This document shows, one piece after another, positions 1 through 8,877 of a stretch of 64,000 nucleotides of DNA. The notes below the pieces were generated by a model, which saw only the letters and a list, made by a program, of their open reading frames with translations, searched no databases and was not told the origin of the DNA. Every line of letters begins with the position of its first letter. The stretch's first letter is position 1. Position numbers and translations under genes: made by a program. Source of the DNA: CAZWDO01 sp964632485 [NCBI: uncultured bacterium]. Its GTDB lineage: Bacteria; JAGOEH01. The stretch lies in contig CAZWDO010000013.1 of the NCBI GenBank assembly GCA_964632485.1, forward strand, positions 10,911-74,910, written 5' to 3'.

Positions 1-226
1 CCTTTATATAATATTTTCCGGTGCGGCCGTACACACGCCAATCGATATGGCGGATGGCATCGCCAGGGTTGTATGGGCGATGTTCGGCAAATTCAACACT
101 AAATCCATGGTAGGGGCTATGATGAAGTCCGGTTAAAAAGCCTTCTACAACTAATCGGGCTTTTAAATCGATTGTTTTCAATCGGCTGACCACTTCCGGA
201 TCCAAATAAGGGCTCATCTTCTGCAA
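1..226 (-). CDS. DUF58 domain protein, N-terminal part (cut by window edge)
   Basis: The reverse strand encodes about 75 N-terminal residues with the pattern of DUF58 proteins: LDPEVVSRLKTIDLKARLVV, then a segment reading HHSPYHGFSVEFAEHRPYNP and GDAIRHIDWRVYGRTGKYY. DUF58 proteins usually sit next to MoxR AAA+ ATPases and vWA proteins in envelope or metal-insertion chaperone operons. The rest lies beyond base 1. A TTG at 226 has an AAGGAG seven bases upstream, while the in-frame ATG at 217 is 16 bases from it, so I chose TTG. No MoxR gene is seen upstream of it in this window. The family is clear; its function in this organism is not. Confidence 0.8.
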   Translation of the reverse strand, partial: MQKMSPYLDPEVVSRLKTIDLKARLVVEGFLTGLHHSPYHGFSVEFAEHRPYNPGDAIRHIDWRVYGRTGKYYIK

Positions 227-534
227 AATTGGTCTCCTTTTCTCTAACCGTCCACACTCCCTGCGCGTTTCGTGGGGAATTCGCCCGGGTTGATCCTCCG
301 GGGATTTTTACACGAGCCCGAGCGGAGAATCAAACCCAAATCGACAAAATCCGCAAGATACTCCAACGGTTGTCAGGCGTTTTATGGCGTCGAAGCATCT
401 ACGAGTTGGGGTCTTTTATTTTCGTTTTATTGAGAGTGTGAACTGTTTACTTTCCGCCAACTTATAAAATAACCGATTTTTCTTGAAAATGCAATCGGAT
501 TTTTTCAAAAACAGCGCTTTTTTAAAATTTCACC
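227..534. other. intergenic, no gene supported
   Basis: This is the spacer between the divergent DUF58 gene and the lipoprotein/TPR operon. An open frame at 229-441 (+) has no ribosome binding site, no recognisable domain and an implausible composition, so it is not called. The only clear signal nearby is the + strand promoter at 535-563. Confidence 0.5.
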
Positions 535-563
535 TTGACTTATTGAGCTTTTTTTCTTAAAAT
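535..563 (+). promoter_or_regulatory. sigma70-type promoter for the c-di-GMP operon
   Basis: A TTGACT -35 (535-540), a 17-base spacer and a TAAAAT -10 (558-563) lie about 130 bases upstream of the lipoprotein start. An AT-rich stretch precedes the -35. This is the only good promoter I see before the five-gene + strand operon ending at 7842. Confidence 0.55.
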
Positions 564-694
564 AATGTATTAGTGAGCGCCCCGGTAACGCTGCCATTTT
601 TCTGTTTCGGTAAAAACCTGAGTTTCCGGGCTGTATCAATTAAGCAATACATCAGCGGGACTACTGTAGAATGAATGTTAAAAAAAGGATTTCT

Positions 695-1111
695 ATGACT
701 AAATATTTGATGGTGGTAATTTTAATGGCTGGATTGGTTGGGTGCGCATCAACGCGTCAGGATTTAAAAAAAATCGATCAGTTACTGCTGACCCGTCAGC
801 AGGCGTATGCATCCAATGATGTCGAAACGATGATGAGTACGTATCATCCTGACTATCGGCAGGGGGAAATGAATTTTTCCTTGAAAATGAGCTGGTTCAG
901 CGAGTATTTTAAAGAGGGTCAGAGCTATAGTTTTTCATTTTCCAATATCCGCTTCGCCAAACGAAAAAACATATATTATGTGACGTATGATTACACATTG
1001 GAGAAGAATATGACTCAAGAGGGACGCGGTTTTTCCATGAAAAATACCGACCAGCGACTGACGTTGGTTCCCTTTGAAAATCGATTGGTGGAGTATGGAG
1101 ACCATGATTAG
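695..1111 (+). CDS. lipoprotein with NTF2/SnoaL-like fold
   Basis: This 138-residue protein begins with a lipoprotein signal (MTKYLMVVILMAGLVGC; lipobox LVGC, Cys17). The mature part resembles SnoaL/NTF2-like domains: a helix with TRQQAYASNDVETMMSTYHP, then a strand-rich half with ISNIRFAK-like and YYVTYDYTLEKN segments. I chose ATG 695 because AAAGGAT lies just upstream, whereas the in-frame ATG at 671 has no ribosome binding site. Its end overlaps the TPR gene by eight bases (ATGATTAG), so the two are probably translated together. It may act as a periplasmic partner of the TPR protein, which is inference from context. No enzymatic residues are evident. Confidence 0.7.
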   Translation: MTKYLMVVILMAGLVGCASTRQDLKKIDQLLLTRQQAYASNDVETMMSTYHPDYRQGEMNFSLKMSWFSEYFKEGQSYSFSFSNIRFAKRKNIYYVTYDYTLEKNMTQEGRGFSMKNTDQRLTLVPFENRLVEYGDHD

Positions 1112-4100
1112 AATCATTGGTTTGGGGTTTATTTTCATCCTTGGCTGGATACAGGTGGTTCTGGCCCAGAATGTTATCGATTTTAAACAGTTTCAATATG
1201 CAAAGACACTATTTCGGGATAAACTTTTTGATCAATCAGCCGTTGAATTCCAAGAATTTTACCAGAAAAACAATCATAATAGTTATGCAGACAGCGCGTT
1301 ATTCATGGCTGCCCTGAGTTATGCCCATGATCAGCAATATTCCCAAGCGCTTTTATTTTTTAACAATTATTTAACATTTTACGGGCAATCCTACCTTGCG
1401 CCCCGCGCTTTACATGAGCTGGGAAGGGTCTATGCCTCCCAGGGCCAGTCGGACGTCGCGGTGGACCTTTGGATGAGTATTCCCAAAAAGTATCCGGTCA
1501 GCGAATGGGCGGAAACCGGAATGATGGCAGCGTTGCAAACCCGGGCTCAAGCTTTGAATATTGAGGAATCATTCGCCATTGCGCAAGCCTATCGGGCGCT
1601 CTATCCCCGTGGCACTTATCTGCGGCAAATGCAGTTCATCGTCGCCCGGCAACTGAGAATGAACCAACAATATTCTCAGGCTTTAACCGCTTTGCAGATT
1701 GTGCTGCAATCCAGTTCCACAGACAGCCTTTATCTGGGGGCTTTATGGGAAAAAGCCTATATTCTTAAACAGTTAGGCGAATTGAAAACAGCTCATGCGG
1801 ATAGCCGTTTGTTGGTAGAACGCTCCAACTCTGATTTGCCAATTCATCGTTCCGCATTAGCGCTTAAAAGCGAACTGGAAATGGATCAGTATTTTTTTAC
1901 CGAGGCGGCGTCCTCTCTTGGGAAATTGATCCGCTTGGACCCTTTCTCTCTGGAAACTGCGCGCGCTTTACATAAAATGGATCGCTACCAGCAGATCCAA
2001 CTACTGGCGCCGGCCTGTTCCCCTTTGCCGCCCTTAAAGAATTTCAACGATTTAAATCTGTTTTATCTTGCCAAATCGTTGTTGCTTAATCAACGGCCCG
2101 ATTCGGCGCTGAAAGCGCTTGAGCGGATAGAAGTGAAATCTTTGTTTGAAGAAGAAACCGCTCAGTATCCTTTTATAAAATACGAGGCCTATTTAGCGCT
2201 GCACCGGCAACTGGAGGCCGAGCAAGCCCTGTGGGAAGGTTTGAACGCTTCTCTGGGCGAAGCTGTTAAATCCCGATTGGCAGGTCAGGCACTGGAATTT
2301 CAGATCAGCCAGGCGCAACCCCTTCCTATTATAAAAAATACATTACGGTTTTTTGAATCTAATAAAATACCGTTGACGGCGCGCCATTACCTGGAGTGCG
2401 CCCGATATTGCGAAAAAATGAATGACTGGACGGGCGCGCTGACGTTGTGGCAGACAATCATTGAAAAGTATCCTTACGATCAGACTGTGCTGACCGCCCG
2501 CAGTGCCTTGGCTAAACTTCAATCACTCTATTTGCCCGAATTCATTCCGCCTGAATACTATATGTTGCAGACCCAGAGTCCTTCCTTCGCCAGAGGTTTG
2601 ATTGCTTTTTATAACCGGGAATTTAAGATAGCGGCGCAAATCATACGGCCATTGATCAAGGAAAACCTGGACAATCGGTTCATTGCCGAGCTGATGGTTA
2701 AGACGTACACCTATGGCACGCTGAAGAAGAGTTGGACTCTTGAAGAGACGCGGGTCGCCATGGAAGAGTTGGCCGGTTTTTTCCCCGCATTCCGGGAGAC
2801 AATCGATTATTATCGTTTACAAATCGAGCCGAAACAGGAAGATTTTGTAGAATTTTTAGGTCTTTATCCGTCAAGTTCATTTTTGCAGAATGTCCGTCTC
2901 CAACAGGCTAAGTATTTCTGCGAAAAAAATGAATATCGGGAAGCCTGGTCGGCCATCGCCCCATATTGCAAGACGGCGCCAAGCGGGAGCATATCAGCGC
3001 AGATTCTTTTATATGGCGCCTTATCGGCTACGCGCAGCGCGAACTATGTGGATGCCCGACGGCTTTGGGAGGGATATCTGCAGTCGCCGGATTCGGCCAT
3101 TGAATATCCTTTTGCTCAGTATGAATATATCTCTTGCTTAATTGCCCTGGATGATCACTCCCGGGCGTATGCCGAAGCTCAGCGTTTTTTTCCGCGTTAT
3201 GTGGATGCCGCCGGTATTTCCCAGCGATTAACAGCGCTGAAGATCGAACTGGCCCAAAGCGCTTTAAAAGAGCGCCACTATGATCAAGTTCGGCTGATCC
3301 TCGAAAATTTATCGCTCCATAATCAGTACCAATTATTGATGGGGCGCCTCTATTTGGAGCAGGATATGTATGCGCAATCGATCGAATGCCTGGCGAAAAT
3401 CGGAGAAAATGATTCGCTTTATGCCCAGGCCCGCTTTTATCAAGGGTTAGCTTACAGCGCTTCCTTCCTGGAAAACCAGGCGATTGAAGCTTTTTCCGCT
3501 GCTGTGGGGGCTTCCGGTCACAATCCTCGAAGGGTCGATGCCCGTTTAAAATTGGCCGAACTCTATTTGAAAAATGATCTGGAGTTGCTGGCCTCGAACC
3601 AATTGGCCGCACTGGAACAGGATACCCTCTCCGCTGATAACCGCTTTGACGCGACGGTGTTAAAACTTAAGCTCGCTATTTTGAAAAATGAAGCCGCGAA
3701 AGTACAAAAAGAAGTGGCGCAATTGCGCAAGGATTACCCGCAGAAACAAACGGTTTATTACGAACTGATGAATGAAATCTGCGCCGCTTATATCAATAAA
3801 AAAAATTTAAGCAAAGCGGAGGATATTGTCAAGGACTTACTGGATGATGCGGCGGCTCCCCCCATGGAAAAAATTCGCGCCCAAAAAAATAAGGGAGTCA
3901 TTCTTTTCAATCGTGATAAATTCACCGAATCTGTTTCCACTCTTTTAGCCGCTAAAAACCAGGCGCCTTCTTCCAATTTGTTGGCCGAAATTTGCTTTAG
4001 CCTTAGTACTGCCTATTACTATGGCGAACCCCGTAATGTGATGGGAACCATTGAAAATTACGAGCAAATCACGCGCTTGCAAAATGTGCATCCCACTATT

Positions 4101-4592
4101 TTAAGTGAAACCTGGTTTAACCTCGGAACAGTCTATGAAGAAAATAAACAGTTCGCGCAAGCAGTCGTTGCGTACCAAAATTTGATCCGCGACTTTCCCG
4201 ATCATCCGCGCGCTGTCCGGGCGCGTTTCCGGATTGGTTACTGCTATTATAGTACCTTCCGTTATCCGGAAGCGATCTCGGTGTACCAGCAGATGATTCC
4301 GTCCGTTAAAGGGGAGGATGCGGCTGAGCTGCATTATTACCTCGGTGATTGCTATTATAAAAACGGGGAGTTCGTTTCAGCGATTCAACAATTTCTGATC
4401 GTTGCCTATGAATATAATGAGTTCCCTATGTTTGCCGTTACCGCTTTGTATATGACGGGAGAAATTTATCAACGTCATGGAGAGCGAGATAAAGCGATTA
4501 TGATTTACGACAAAATTGTAAAAAAATTCGGCGCTGAAAGTCAATATGGGCAAATGGCTGCTCAGCGACTACTGGAAATGTCCCATGAATGA
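1104..4592 (+). CDS. exported long tetratricopeptide-repeat protein
   Basis: This protein has about 1162 residues. It starts with a signal peptide (IRIIGLGFIFILGWIQVVLA followed by Q) and the remainder is almost entirely TPR-like helical pairs. Good copies are seen at the N terminus (SALFMAALSYAHDQQYSQAL), in the middle (RFYQGLAYSASFLENQAIEAF-like) and at the C terminus (TWFNLGTVYEENKQFAQAVV, AELHYYLGDCYYKNGEFVSA). The C-terminal repeats resemble those of BamD/YbgF-type envelope proteins. It probably acts as a periplasmic or outer-membrane-associated scaffold. The start could be ATG 1095 or 1104; 1104 gives the more usual signal peptide and has GGAG ten bases upstream. The gene overlaps both neighbours by eight bases, so it is tightly coupled to the c-di-GMP regulators that follow. 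Confidence 0.8.
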   Translation: MIRIIGLGFIFILGWIQVVLAQNVIDFKQFQYAKTLFRDKLFDQSAVEFQEFYQKNNHNSYADSALFMAALSYAHDQQYSQALLFFNNYLTFYGQSYLAPRALHELGRVYASQGQSDVAVDLWMSIPKKYPVSEWAETGMMAALQTRAQALNIEESFAIAQAYRALYPRGTYLRQMQFIVARQLRMNQQYSQALTALQIVLQSSSTDSLYLGALWEKAYILKQLGELKTAHADSRLLVERSNSDLPIHRSALALKSELEMDQYFFTEAASSLGKLIRLDPFSLETARALHKMDRYQQIQLLAPACSPLPPLKNFNDLNLFYLAKSLLLNQRPDSALKALERIEVKSLFEEETAQYPFIKYEAYLALHRQLEAEQALWEGLNASLGEAVKSRLAGQALEFQISQAQPLPIIKNTLRFFESNKIPLTARHYLECARYCEKMNDWTGALTLWQTIIEKYPYDQTVLTARSALAKLQSLYLPEFIPPEYYMLQTQSPSFARGLIAFYNREFKIAAQIIRPLIKENLDNRFIAELMVKTYTYGTLKKSWTLEETRVAMEELAGFFPAFRETIDYYRLQIEPKQEDFVEFLGLYPSSSFLQNVRLQQAKYFCEKNEYREAWSAIAPYCKTAPSGSISAQILLYGALSATRSANYVDARRLWEGYLQSPDSAIEYPFAQYEYISCLIALDDHSRAYAEAQRFFPRYVDAAGISQRLTALKIELAQSALKERHYDQVRLILENLSLHNQYQLLMGRLYLEQDMYAQSIECLAKIGENDSLYAQARFYQGLAYSASFLENQAIEAFSAAVGASGHNPRRVDARLKLAELYLKNDLELLASNQLAALEQDTLSADNRFDATVLKLKLAILKNEAAKVQKEVAQLRKDYPQKQTVYYELMNEICAAYINKKNLSKAEDIVKDLLDDAAAPPMEKIRAQKNKGVILFNRDKFTESVSTLLAAKNQAPSSNLLAEICFSLSTAYYYGEPRNVMGTIENYEQITRLQNVHPTILSETWFNLGTVYEENKQFAQAVVAYQNLIRDFPDHPRAVRARFRIGYCYYSTFRYPEAISVYQQMIPSVKGEDAAELHYYLGDCYYKNGEFVSAIQQFLIVAYEYNEFPMFAVTALYMTGEIYQRHGERDKAIMIYDKIVKKFGAESQYGQMAAQRLLEMSHE

Positions 4593-5994
4593 AAATTTTT
4601 ATGTTCTGATCGTTGACGACGATAGCTCGATTACCGACCAGTTATCTGAATATCTGCATTTAAAATATAATCATTATCGGATCACAACGGCGGATAATGC
4701 GGAAAAAGCGCTCGAATATCTGGAAAATCATGTTTTTGACTTAATTGTCAGTGATATCAATCTCCCCGGTTTGAATGGAAATCAACTTGCTTCCAGGATT
4801 CGCGAAAAAAATCAGGAGAGCGCAATTATCCTCATCACGGGTTTTGCAACGATGCAATCGGTCGTTGAGGCTATCAATATCGGCGTTGATTCCTATATTA
4901 TCAAGCCGTTTACTTTTTCAGATTTCGATCTTAAAATCAATGAAGTGATGCATAAACGTGAGATTGCCCGGTTGAATAACATTAATCAGGTATTGAAGGA
5001 TGATCTGGAGTATAAAAACCAATTATCGCAACTGGTGATTTCACTCAGTAGCATCAATCGATTAAAGGATTTTGTCCAGCGCGCCTGCAATATATTGCGT
5101 GAAATGCTGCCTTTTTCAAATATTTTGGTTTGGTATCGCATTAATCGGCGGGAAGAAGCCTTTTATTTCACGTCATACTCTCATCGAGTCAATGATCCGT
5201 TTCTTGTGGAAACGTTCCGCCAGCTGGGACTTGATCTTGTGCCGGAGCAATGGGCAGATCAAATCGGCAAGCGCCTCGAAACCATTGCCATAACTTCTAT
5301 AGCGACGTCTCAACAACTGAGACAACCGGTTACCAGCCAAAAATTGTATGATAAAAATGGTTGGTTTATATATTTAAGCTATCAGTTTTGCCAACTGAAT
5401 GAGAACATCAACACAAAGAACACCATCAATTTGCAGCTCACTTTCGATATTATTCAATTACTGCTTCGTAATGTAATATTAATTGAGGAGCTGGATTATA
5501 ATAGTTCGATTGACGGTTTAACGAAGGCCTATAACCATCGGTTTTTTTATGAGTTTCTGGATAAGTCGTTAATCCGGGCCCAGCGGGAAGACCACCCCCT
5601 CAGTGTGGTGATGTTGGATGTGGATAATTTTAAAATTGTCAATGATAAATTCGGGCATATTGTCGGCGATCAGGTATTAGTTGACCTGGTACAAATTATT
5701 TTAAAATCGATTCGGCAATCGGATATTCTGGCTCGTTATGGAGGGGATGAATTTGCCATAATTTTTCCGAATTGCGCGGTGGACCATACTCTGCAGATTT
5801 GCCACCGGATACTGGATACTATAAAATTGGCTCCGATTACAAAGCTGGTTGAAAACTTGTTTTCTATTAGTATCGGTATTGCCGAATACCAGCAAAGCAA
5901 GTCTGAATCCTCCCAGGAACTATTGATTAAAGCTGATTCTGCTCTCTATGAAGCCAAGCATTCCGGTAAAAGCAAAATTTTTTATTATGAATGA
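4585..5994 (+). CDS. response regulator diguanylate cyclase (REC-GGDEF)
   Basis: This is a 469-residue cytosolic regulator. The N-terminal receiver domain (1-120) has the acidic pair D11-D13, phosphoacceptor D57 (LIVSDINLPG), T85 and K107. Residues 130-310 form a poorly conserved, GAF-sized linker domain. The C-terminal GGDEF domain has an intact GGDEF signature at 386-390 and the preceding metal-binding segment VMLDVDNFKIVNDKFGH, so it should make c-di-GMP from two GTP when phosphorylated. No RxxD inhibitory site is obvious. The start ATG 4585 lies inside the end of the TPR gene in the sequence ATGAATGA, and its own stop has the same overlap with the next gene. Confidence 0.9.
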   Translation: MNENFYVLIVDDDSSITDQLSEYLHLKYNHYRITTADNAEKALEYLENHVFDLIVSDINLPGLNGNQLASRIREKNQESAIILITGFATMQSVVEAINIGVDSYIIKPFTFSDFDLKINEVMHKREIARLNNINQVLKDDLEYKNQLSQLVISLSSINRLKDFVQRACNILREMLPFSNILVWYRINRREEAFYFTSYSHRVNDPFLVETFRQLGLDLVPEQWADQIGKRLETIAITSIATSQQLRQPVTSQKLYDKNGWFIYLSYQFCQLNENINTKNTINLQLTFDIIQLLLRNVILIEELDYNSSIDGLTKAYNHRFFYEFLDKSLIRAQREDHPLSVVMLDVDNFKIVNDKFGHIVGDQVLVDLVQIILKSIRQSDILARYGGDEFAIIFPNCAVDHTLQICHRILDTIKLAPITKLVENLFSISIGIAEYQQSKSESSQELLIKADSALYEAKHSGKSKIFYYE

Positions 5995-7438
5995 ATTTGC
6001 GCAGAAACCCCACATCCTTTTAGTTGATGATGAACAGTCAATCCGGGAAATTTTTAGCGATTATCTGCATTTGAAAGGATACCAGATCACCCAGGCCCGT
6101 AACGGCAGGGAAGCTCTTGAACGCTTGCACCGAATGACGTTCGATTTGATCATTACCGACTTAAATATGCCGGAAATAAATGGGGTAGAACTTATTCAGA
6201 AGCTTCGTGAAAAAAATAACTCTATTCCCGTGATCATCATTACCGGATTCCCCTCGCTCGATACTGCTATTCGCGCTTTGAAAGGGGGCGCTACTGATTA
6301 TTTGATCAAGCCGATCAACCTCGAAGAAATCTCTTTAAAAATTAAACGAGTTCTTGAAGAAAATCTTATTCGTAAAGAATCGTTTTTACTAAAACAATTA
6401 ACACGATTTCTGGATTTTACTTATCGGTTGAGCATGCAATCCAATCTTCATTTGATTTTGCAGGAAGTCACTCATTTTTTAAAGGAAACAGTTAATTTTG
6501 ACGGTATTTATCTGTTCACCGATTTTAAAAATGAAAGTGGTCTGGTTTTTCAGCATACACAACATCTCAATCTTCCGTTACCTCAGAATGAATTCGACCG
6601 TTGCATCCATTTGATGAGCAGTTCACTACAGGTTTTAGTGACCTCTTCATCCATAAATTCGGAAATGTCGGATAAATTTTCTTTTACATCGACCTTCCAT
6701 CTAGGGCTTATCCCCCTGATCGCTTTTAATCGGCTCTTTGGGGGAATTATCATCAGCAAGGTGAATATCCCGTACACAGACTATTATCAACAGATTATGC
6801 GCATGTTGGCCAATCATATGCAGACAATTTTGGAAAACTATGTGTTGAACCAGGATATCCGCATCAATTATGTGGCGACTATCCAGGCATTAACGGAAGC
6901 GGTCGATAAAAAAGATCCCTACACGCATTATCATTCTCAAAATGTGATGAAATTGTCATTGTCTTTAGGAAAAGCCTTCGCGTTATCGGACGAAGAACTT
7001 GAAATACTCACTTATGCAGCGTTATTGCATGATATAGGTAAAATCGGGATTGCTGATTCGATCTTGAATAAAATTGGGAAGCTGACTGATGAAGAATACC
7101 AAATTATAAAAATTCACCCGGTGATTGGGGCGGATATCGTGAAAAAAGTTCCGTCGCATCGTAAACTGGTCCCTCATATTCTAAGCCATCACGAACGGAT
7201 TGATGGTAAAGGATACCCTCATGGGTTAAAAAATGGTGAAATTACTCTGTTGGCTAAAATTATCGCCGTCGCGGATACCTTCGAGGCTATGTTTTCCAGT
7301 CGTGTGTATCGTAACGCCCTCCCGTTGGATTATATCCGCGAAGAATTGATCCATGTGGCGGGAAAACAACTGGATGAAATGGTCGTTCAAAAAATGATCC
7401 ATATTATTGATAACAATCAACTTCCAGTATTACAATGA
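5987..7438 (+). CDS. response regulator c-di-GMP phosphodiesterase (REC-HD-GYP)
   Basis: This is a 483-residue regulator of RpfG-like design. The receiver domain has D14/D15, phosphoacceptor D58 (LIITDLNMPE) and KPIN after the last strand. A GAF-like middle section follows, then an HD-GYP domain with the catalytic H348-D349 (LLHDIGKIGI), HPVIGADIV, HHERIDGKGYP (GYP at 409-411) and IIAVADTFEAMFS. This domain hydrolyses c-di-GMP. The receiver resembles that of the upstream cyclase (both read YLHLK after the first helix), so the two may share ancestry or an input kinase. The ATGAATGA overlap forces coupled translation with the cyclase gene, which implies a matched make/break pair. Confidence 0.92.
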   Translation: MNEFAQKPHILLVDDEQSIREIFSDYLHLKGYQITQARNGREALERLHRMTFDLIITDLNMPEINGVELIQKLREKNNSIPVIIITGFPSLDTAIRALKGGATDYLIKPINLEEISLKIKRVLEENLIRKESFLLKQLTRFLDFTYRLSMQSNLHLILQEVTHFLKETVNFDGIYLFTDFKNESGLVFQHTQHLNLPLPQNEFDRCIHLMSSSLQVLVTSSSINSEMSDKFSFTSTFHLGLIPLIAFNRLFGGIIISKVNIPYTDYYQQIMRMLANHMQTILENYVLNQDIRINYVATIQALTEAVDKKDPYTHYHSQNVMKLSLSLGKAFALSDEELEILTYAALLHDIGKIGIADSILNKIGKLTDEEYQIIKIHPVIGADIVKKVPSHRKLVPHILSHHERIDGKGYPHGLKNGEITLLAKIIAVADTFEAMFSSRVYRNALPLDYIREELIHVAGKQLDEMVVQKMIHIIDNNQLPVLQ

Positions 7439-7842
7439 AAAAAATCAGTGCCCTCCTTATCATCTTTCTAATGGGAATTCTCCCGTTGCGGGCAGATGTG
7501 AAAAACCATCATTCTCCCCGCAAGGCATTTTTACTTTCAACCTTTATACCGGGGGGAGGGCAAATTTATAACCAAAAAAAATGGAAGAGTCTGGTTATCT
7601 CGACCGTTGAAACAACCTGTTTTTCACTGGTCGTATATAATTCCTTGAAATATCGGCACCTCGGCCAGGATAAATATTTGGAACGCCGCAGCTCATTTCT
7701 ATTATGTGGGATCGCTACCGGTCTCTATTCCATGGTCGATGCCTATATTGACGCTCATTTTTTCGATTTTGAAAACCAATATACACGACTTCAGATCGAG
7801 CAAGGGGAGATTAAATTTTCCTTTTGCTTCGCTCTCCCTTAG
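7435..7842 (+). CDS. DUF5683 family membrane protein
   Basis: This protein has 135 residues, with a signal peptide (MKKISALLIIFLMGILPLRA) and two hydrophobic helices. It carries the DUF5683 pattern KAFLLSTFIPGGGQIYNQKKWKS near residue 30 and YSMVDAYIDAHFFDFE near the C terminus. The family is common in Bacteroidota and relatives, is membrane-associated, and has no assigned function. Its ATG overlaps the stop of the HD-GYP gene (ATGA), so it belongs to the same operon. Its 3' end overlaps the convergent DUF3467 gene by four bases, leaving no room for a conventional terminator. Confidence 0.8.
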   Translation: MKKISALLIIFLMGILPLRADVKNHHSPRKAFLLSTFIPGGGQIYNQKKWKSLVISTVETTCFSLVVYNSLKYRHLGQDKYLERRSSFLLCGIATGLYSMVDAYIDAHFFDFENQYTRLQIEQGEIKFSFCFALP

Positions 7843-8132
7843 AATCCGATTTTTGGATCTTTCTTAAATAGTTTTATCTCGCCGAATTGGTCTTCATATT
7901 GTTTAATATTGTCGCCTAAGATATTGTAAAAATTTTTAGTATTCTGAGGGTTCAATATGACCCGGGCGTAAACCTTCCCTTTGGGGAGGCCAGGCATAAT
8001 TCGAATGAAATCCAGCAGAAATTCTGAATTGTTATGTCCGACCGCAACCATATTGGCATAGATGCCTTCTGCTTCCTTTTCCTGAATTTCAATATTTATT
8101 TGCTGGGGTTGGGGGGTGTGAGTGGTTTCCAT
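7839..8132 (-). CDS. DUF3467 protein
   Basis: This 97-residue soluble protein matches DUF3467: EGIYANMVAVGHNNSEFLLD and FIRIMPGLPKGKVYARVILN, then a helix NTKNFYNILGDNIKQYEDQF. The family is widespread in bacteria and has no defined biochemical role; the fold is small and strand-rich. AAGGAG sits five bases before the ATG. It is the last gene of the minus-strand unit starting at 11232 and is 34 bases downstream of the PrsW-like gene. Its stop overlaps the end of the DUF5683 gene on the other strand. Confidence 0.85.
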   Translation of the reverse strand: METTHTPQPQQINIEIQEKEAEGIYANMVAVGHNNSEFLLDFIRIMPGLPKGKVYARVILNPQNTKNFYNILGDNIKQYEDQFGEIKLFKKDPKIGF

Positions 8133-8166
8133 TGAGACTCCTTGGCATCGGGTGAAAATTTTGGGT

Positions 8167-8877
8167 TTATTGTGATTGGATTTTATGGGTCTTGATGCGA
8201 TACGGCGATTTTTGAATATGGTCTTTTATCATGAACATCCCACCAATCCAAAGCGCGATGAGGAAACAGAGGGCATATAGGGTGGGGTAGGTAATAGAAA
8301 TGGTAAAGATAGCATTATAAAAAAAATGGATCAGCATGGCGCATAAAAATCCGACGACCAACCAGAGAATCTCCCGCGACTTCCTTGTCTGGAAGTGGGC
8401 CATTCCCAAAAAATAACCCGCGTAAACCATTGTCAGCACGTGGGTGGGTAAGGCCAACAAGGTGCGGGAAAACATGATATCGACTCCTTCGCTCATAAAA
8501 TAGATGACATTTTCTAAAAATGCCAATCCCAGCGCGCCAGATACGCTATAAATAATACCATCATAGGGTTCTTCAAATATGTCAGAATGATAGACCCAGA
8601 TAAAAACTGGCAGCAGTTTGATGAGTTCTTCGGTAAACGAAACACTGAAGAAGAGAAACCCTAACCGATGGTGAAGCGATTCCGCATAGAGATGCAGAAC
8701 CGTATAGCGGGAAATCTGTGTCTCCAGCAACATAGCCACAAATCCCAATAAAAAAGCGGTCCAGAAAATGGTATACATCCGGTCGATTGGAATGCGTTTA
8801 TAAACATGGCGTTGGTAAAAATACCAGAGCAAGAATAAAACGGGACTGCTGGAGAGTATCAAAATATCGAAAATCAT
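8167..8877 (-). CDS. PrsW-family intramembrane metalloprotease
   Basis: This 236-residue polytopic membrane protein has about seven hydrophobic helices. It carries the PrsW hallmarks: an EE pair in SFTEELIKLLPVF, the E-N pair in LGLAFLENVIYF, a His in RTLLALPTHVLTMVYAG, and a C-terminal His in MLIHFFYNAIF. PrsW in Bacillus cleaves the anti-sigma factor RsiW; relatives share the CAAX-protease-like fold. The start overlaps the upstream TPR gene (ATGA), so both are made together. Its substrate could be a single-span membrane protein, and the two ExbD-like proteins of the same operon are candidates by proximity only. Confidence 0.85.
   Translation of the reverse strand: MIFDILILSSSPVLFLLWYFYQRHVYKRIPIDRMYTIFWTAFLLGFVAMLLETQISRYTVLHLYAESLHHRLGFLFFSVSFTEELIKLLPVFIWVYHSDIFEEPYDGIIYSVSGALGLAFLENVIYFMSEGVDIMFSRTLLALPTHVLTMVYAGYFLGMAHFQTRKSREILWLVVGFLCAMLIHFFYNAIFTISITYPTLYALCFLIALWIGGMFMIKDHIQKSPYRIKTHKIQSQ

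Noticed and set aside
229-441. Open frame of 70 codons on the + strand
   Set aside because: No ribosome binding site, no domain, odd composition, and it begins at the leader of the divergent DUF58 gene.
3028-3612. Open frame of 194 codons on the minus strand
   Set aside because: It lies fully inside the TPR gene and translates to a Pro/Arg-rich sequence with no recognisable domain.
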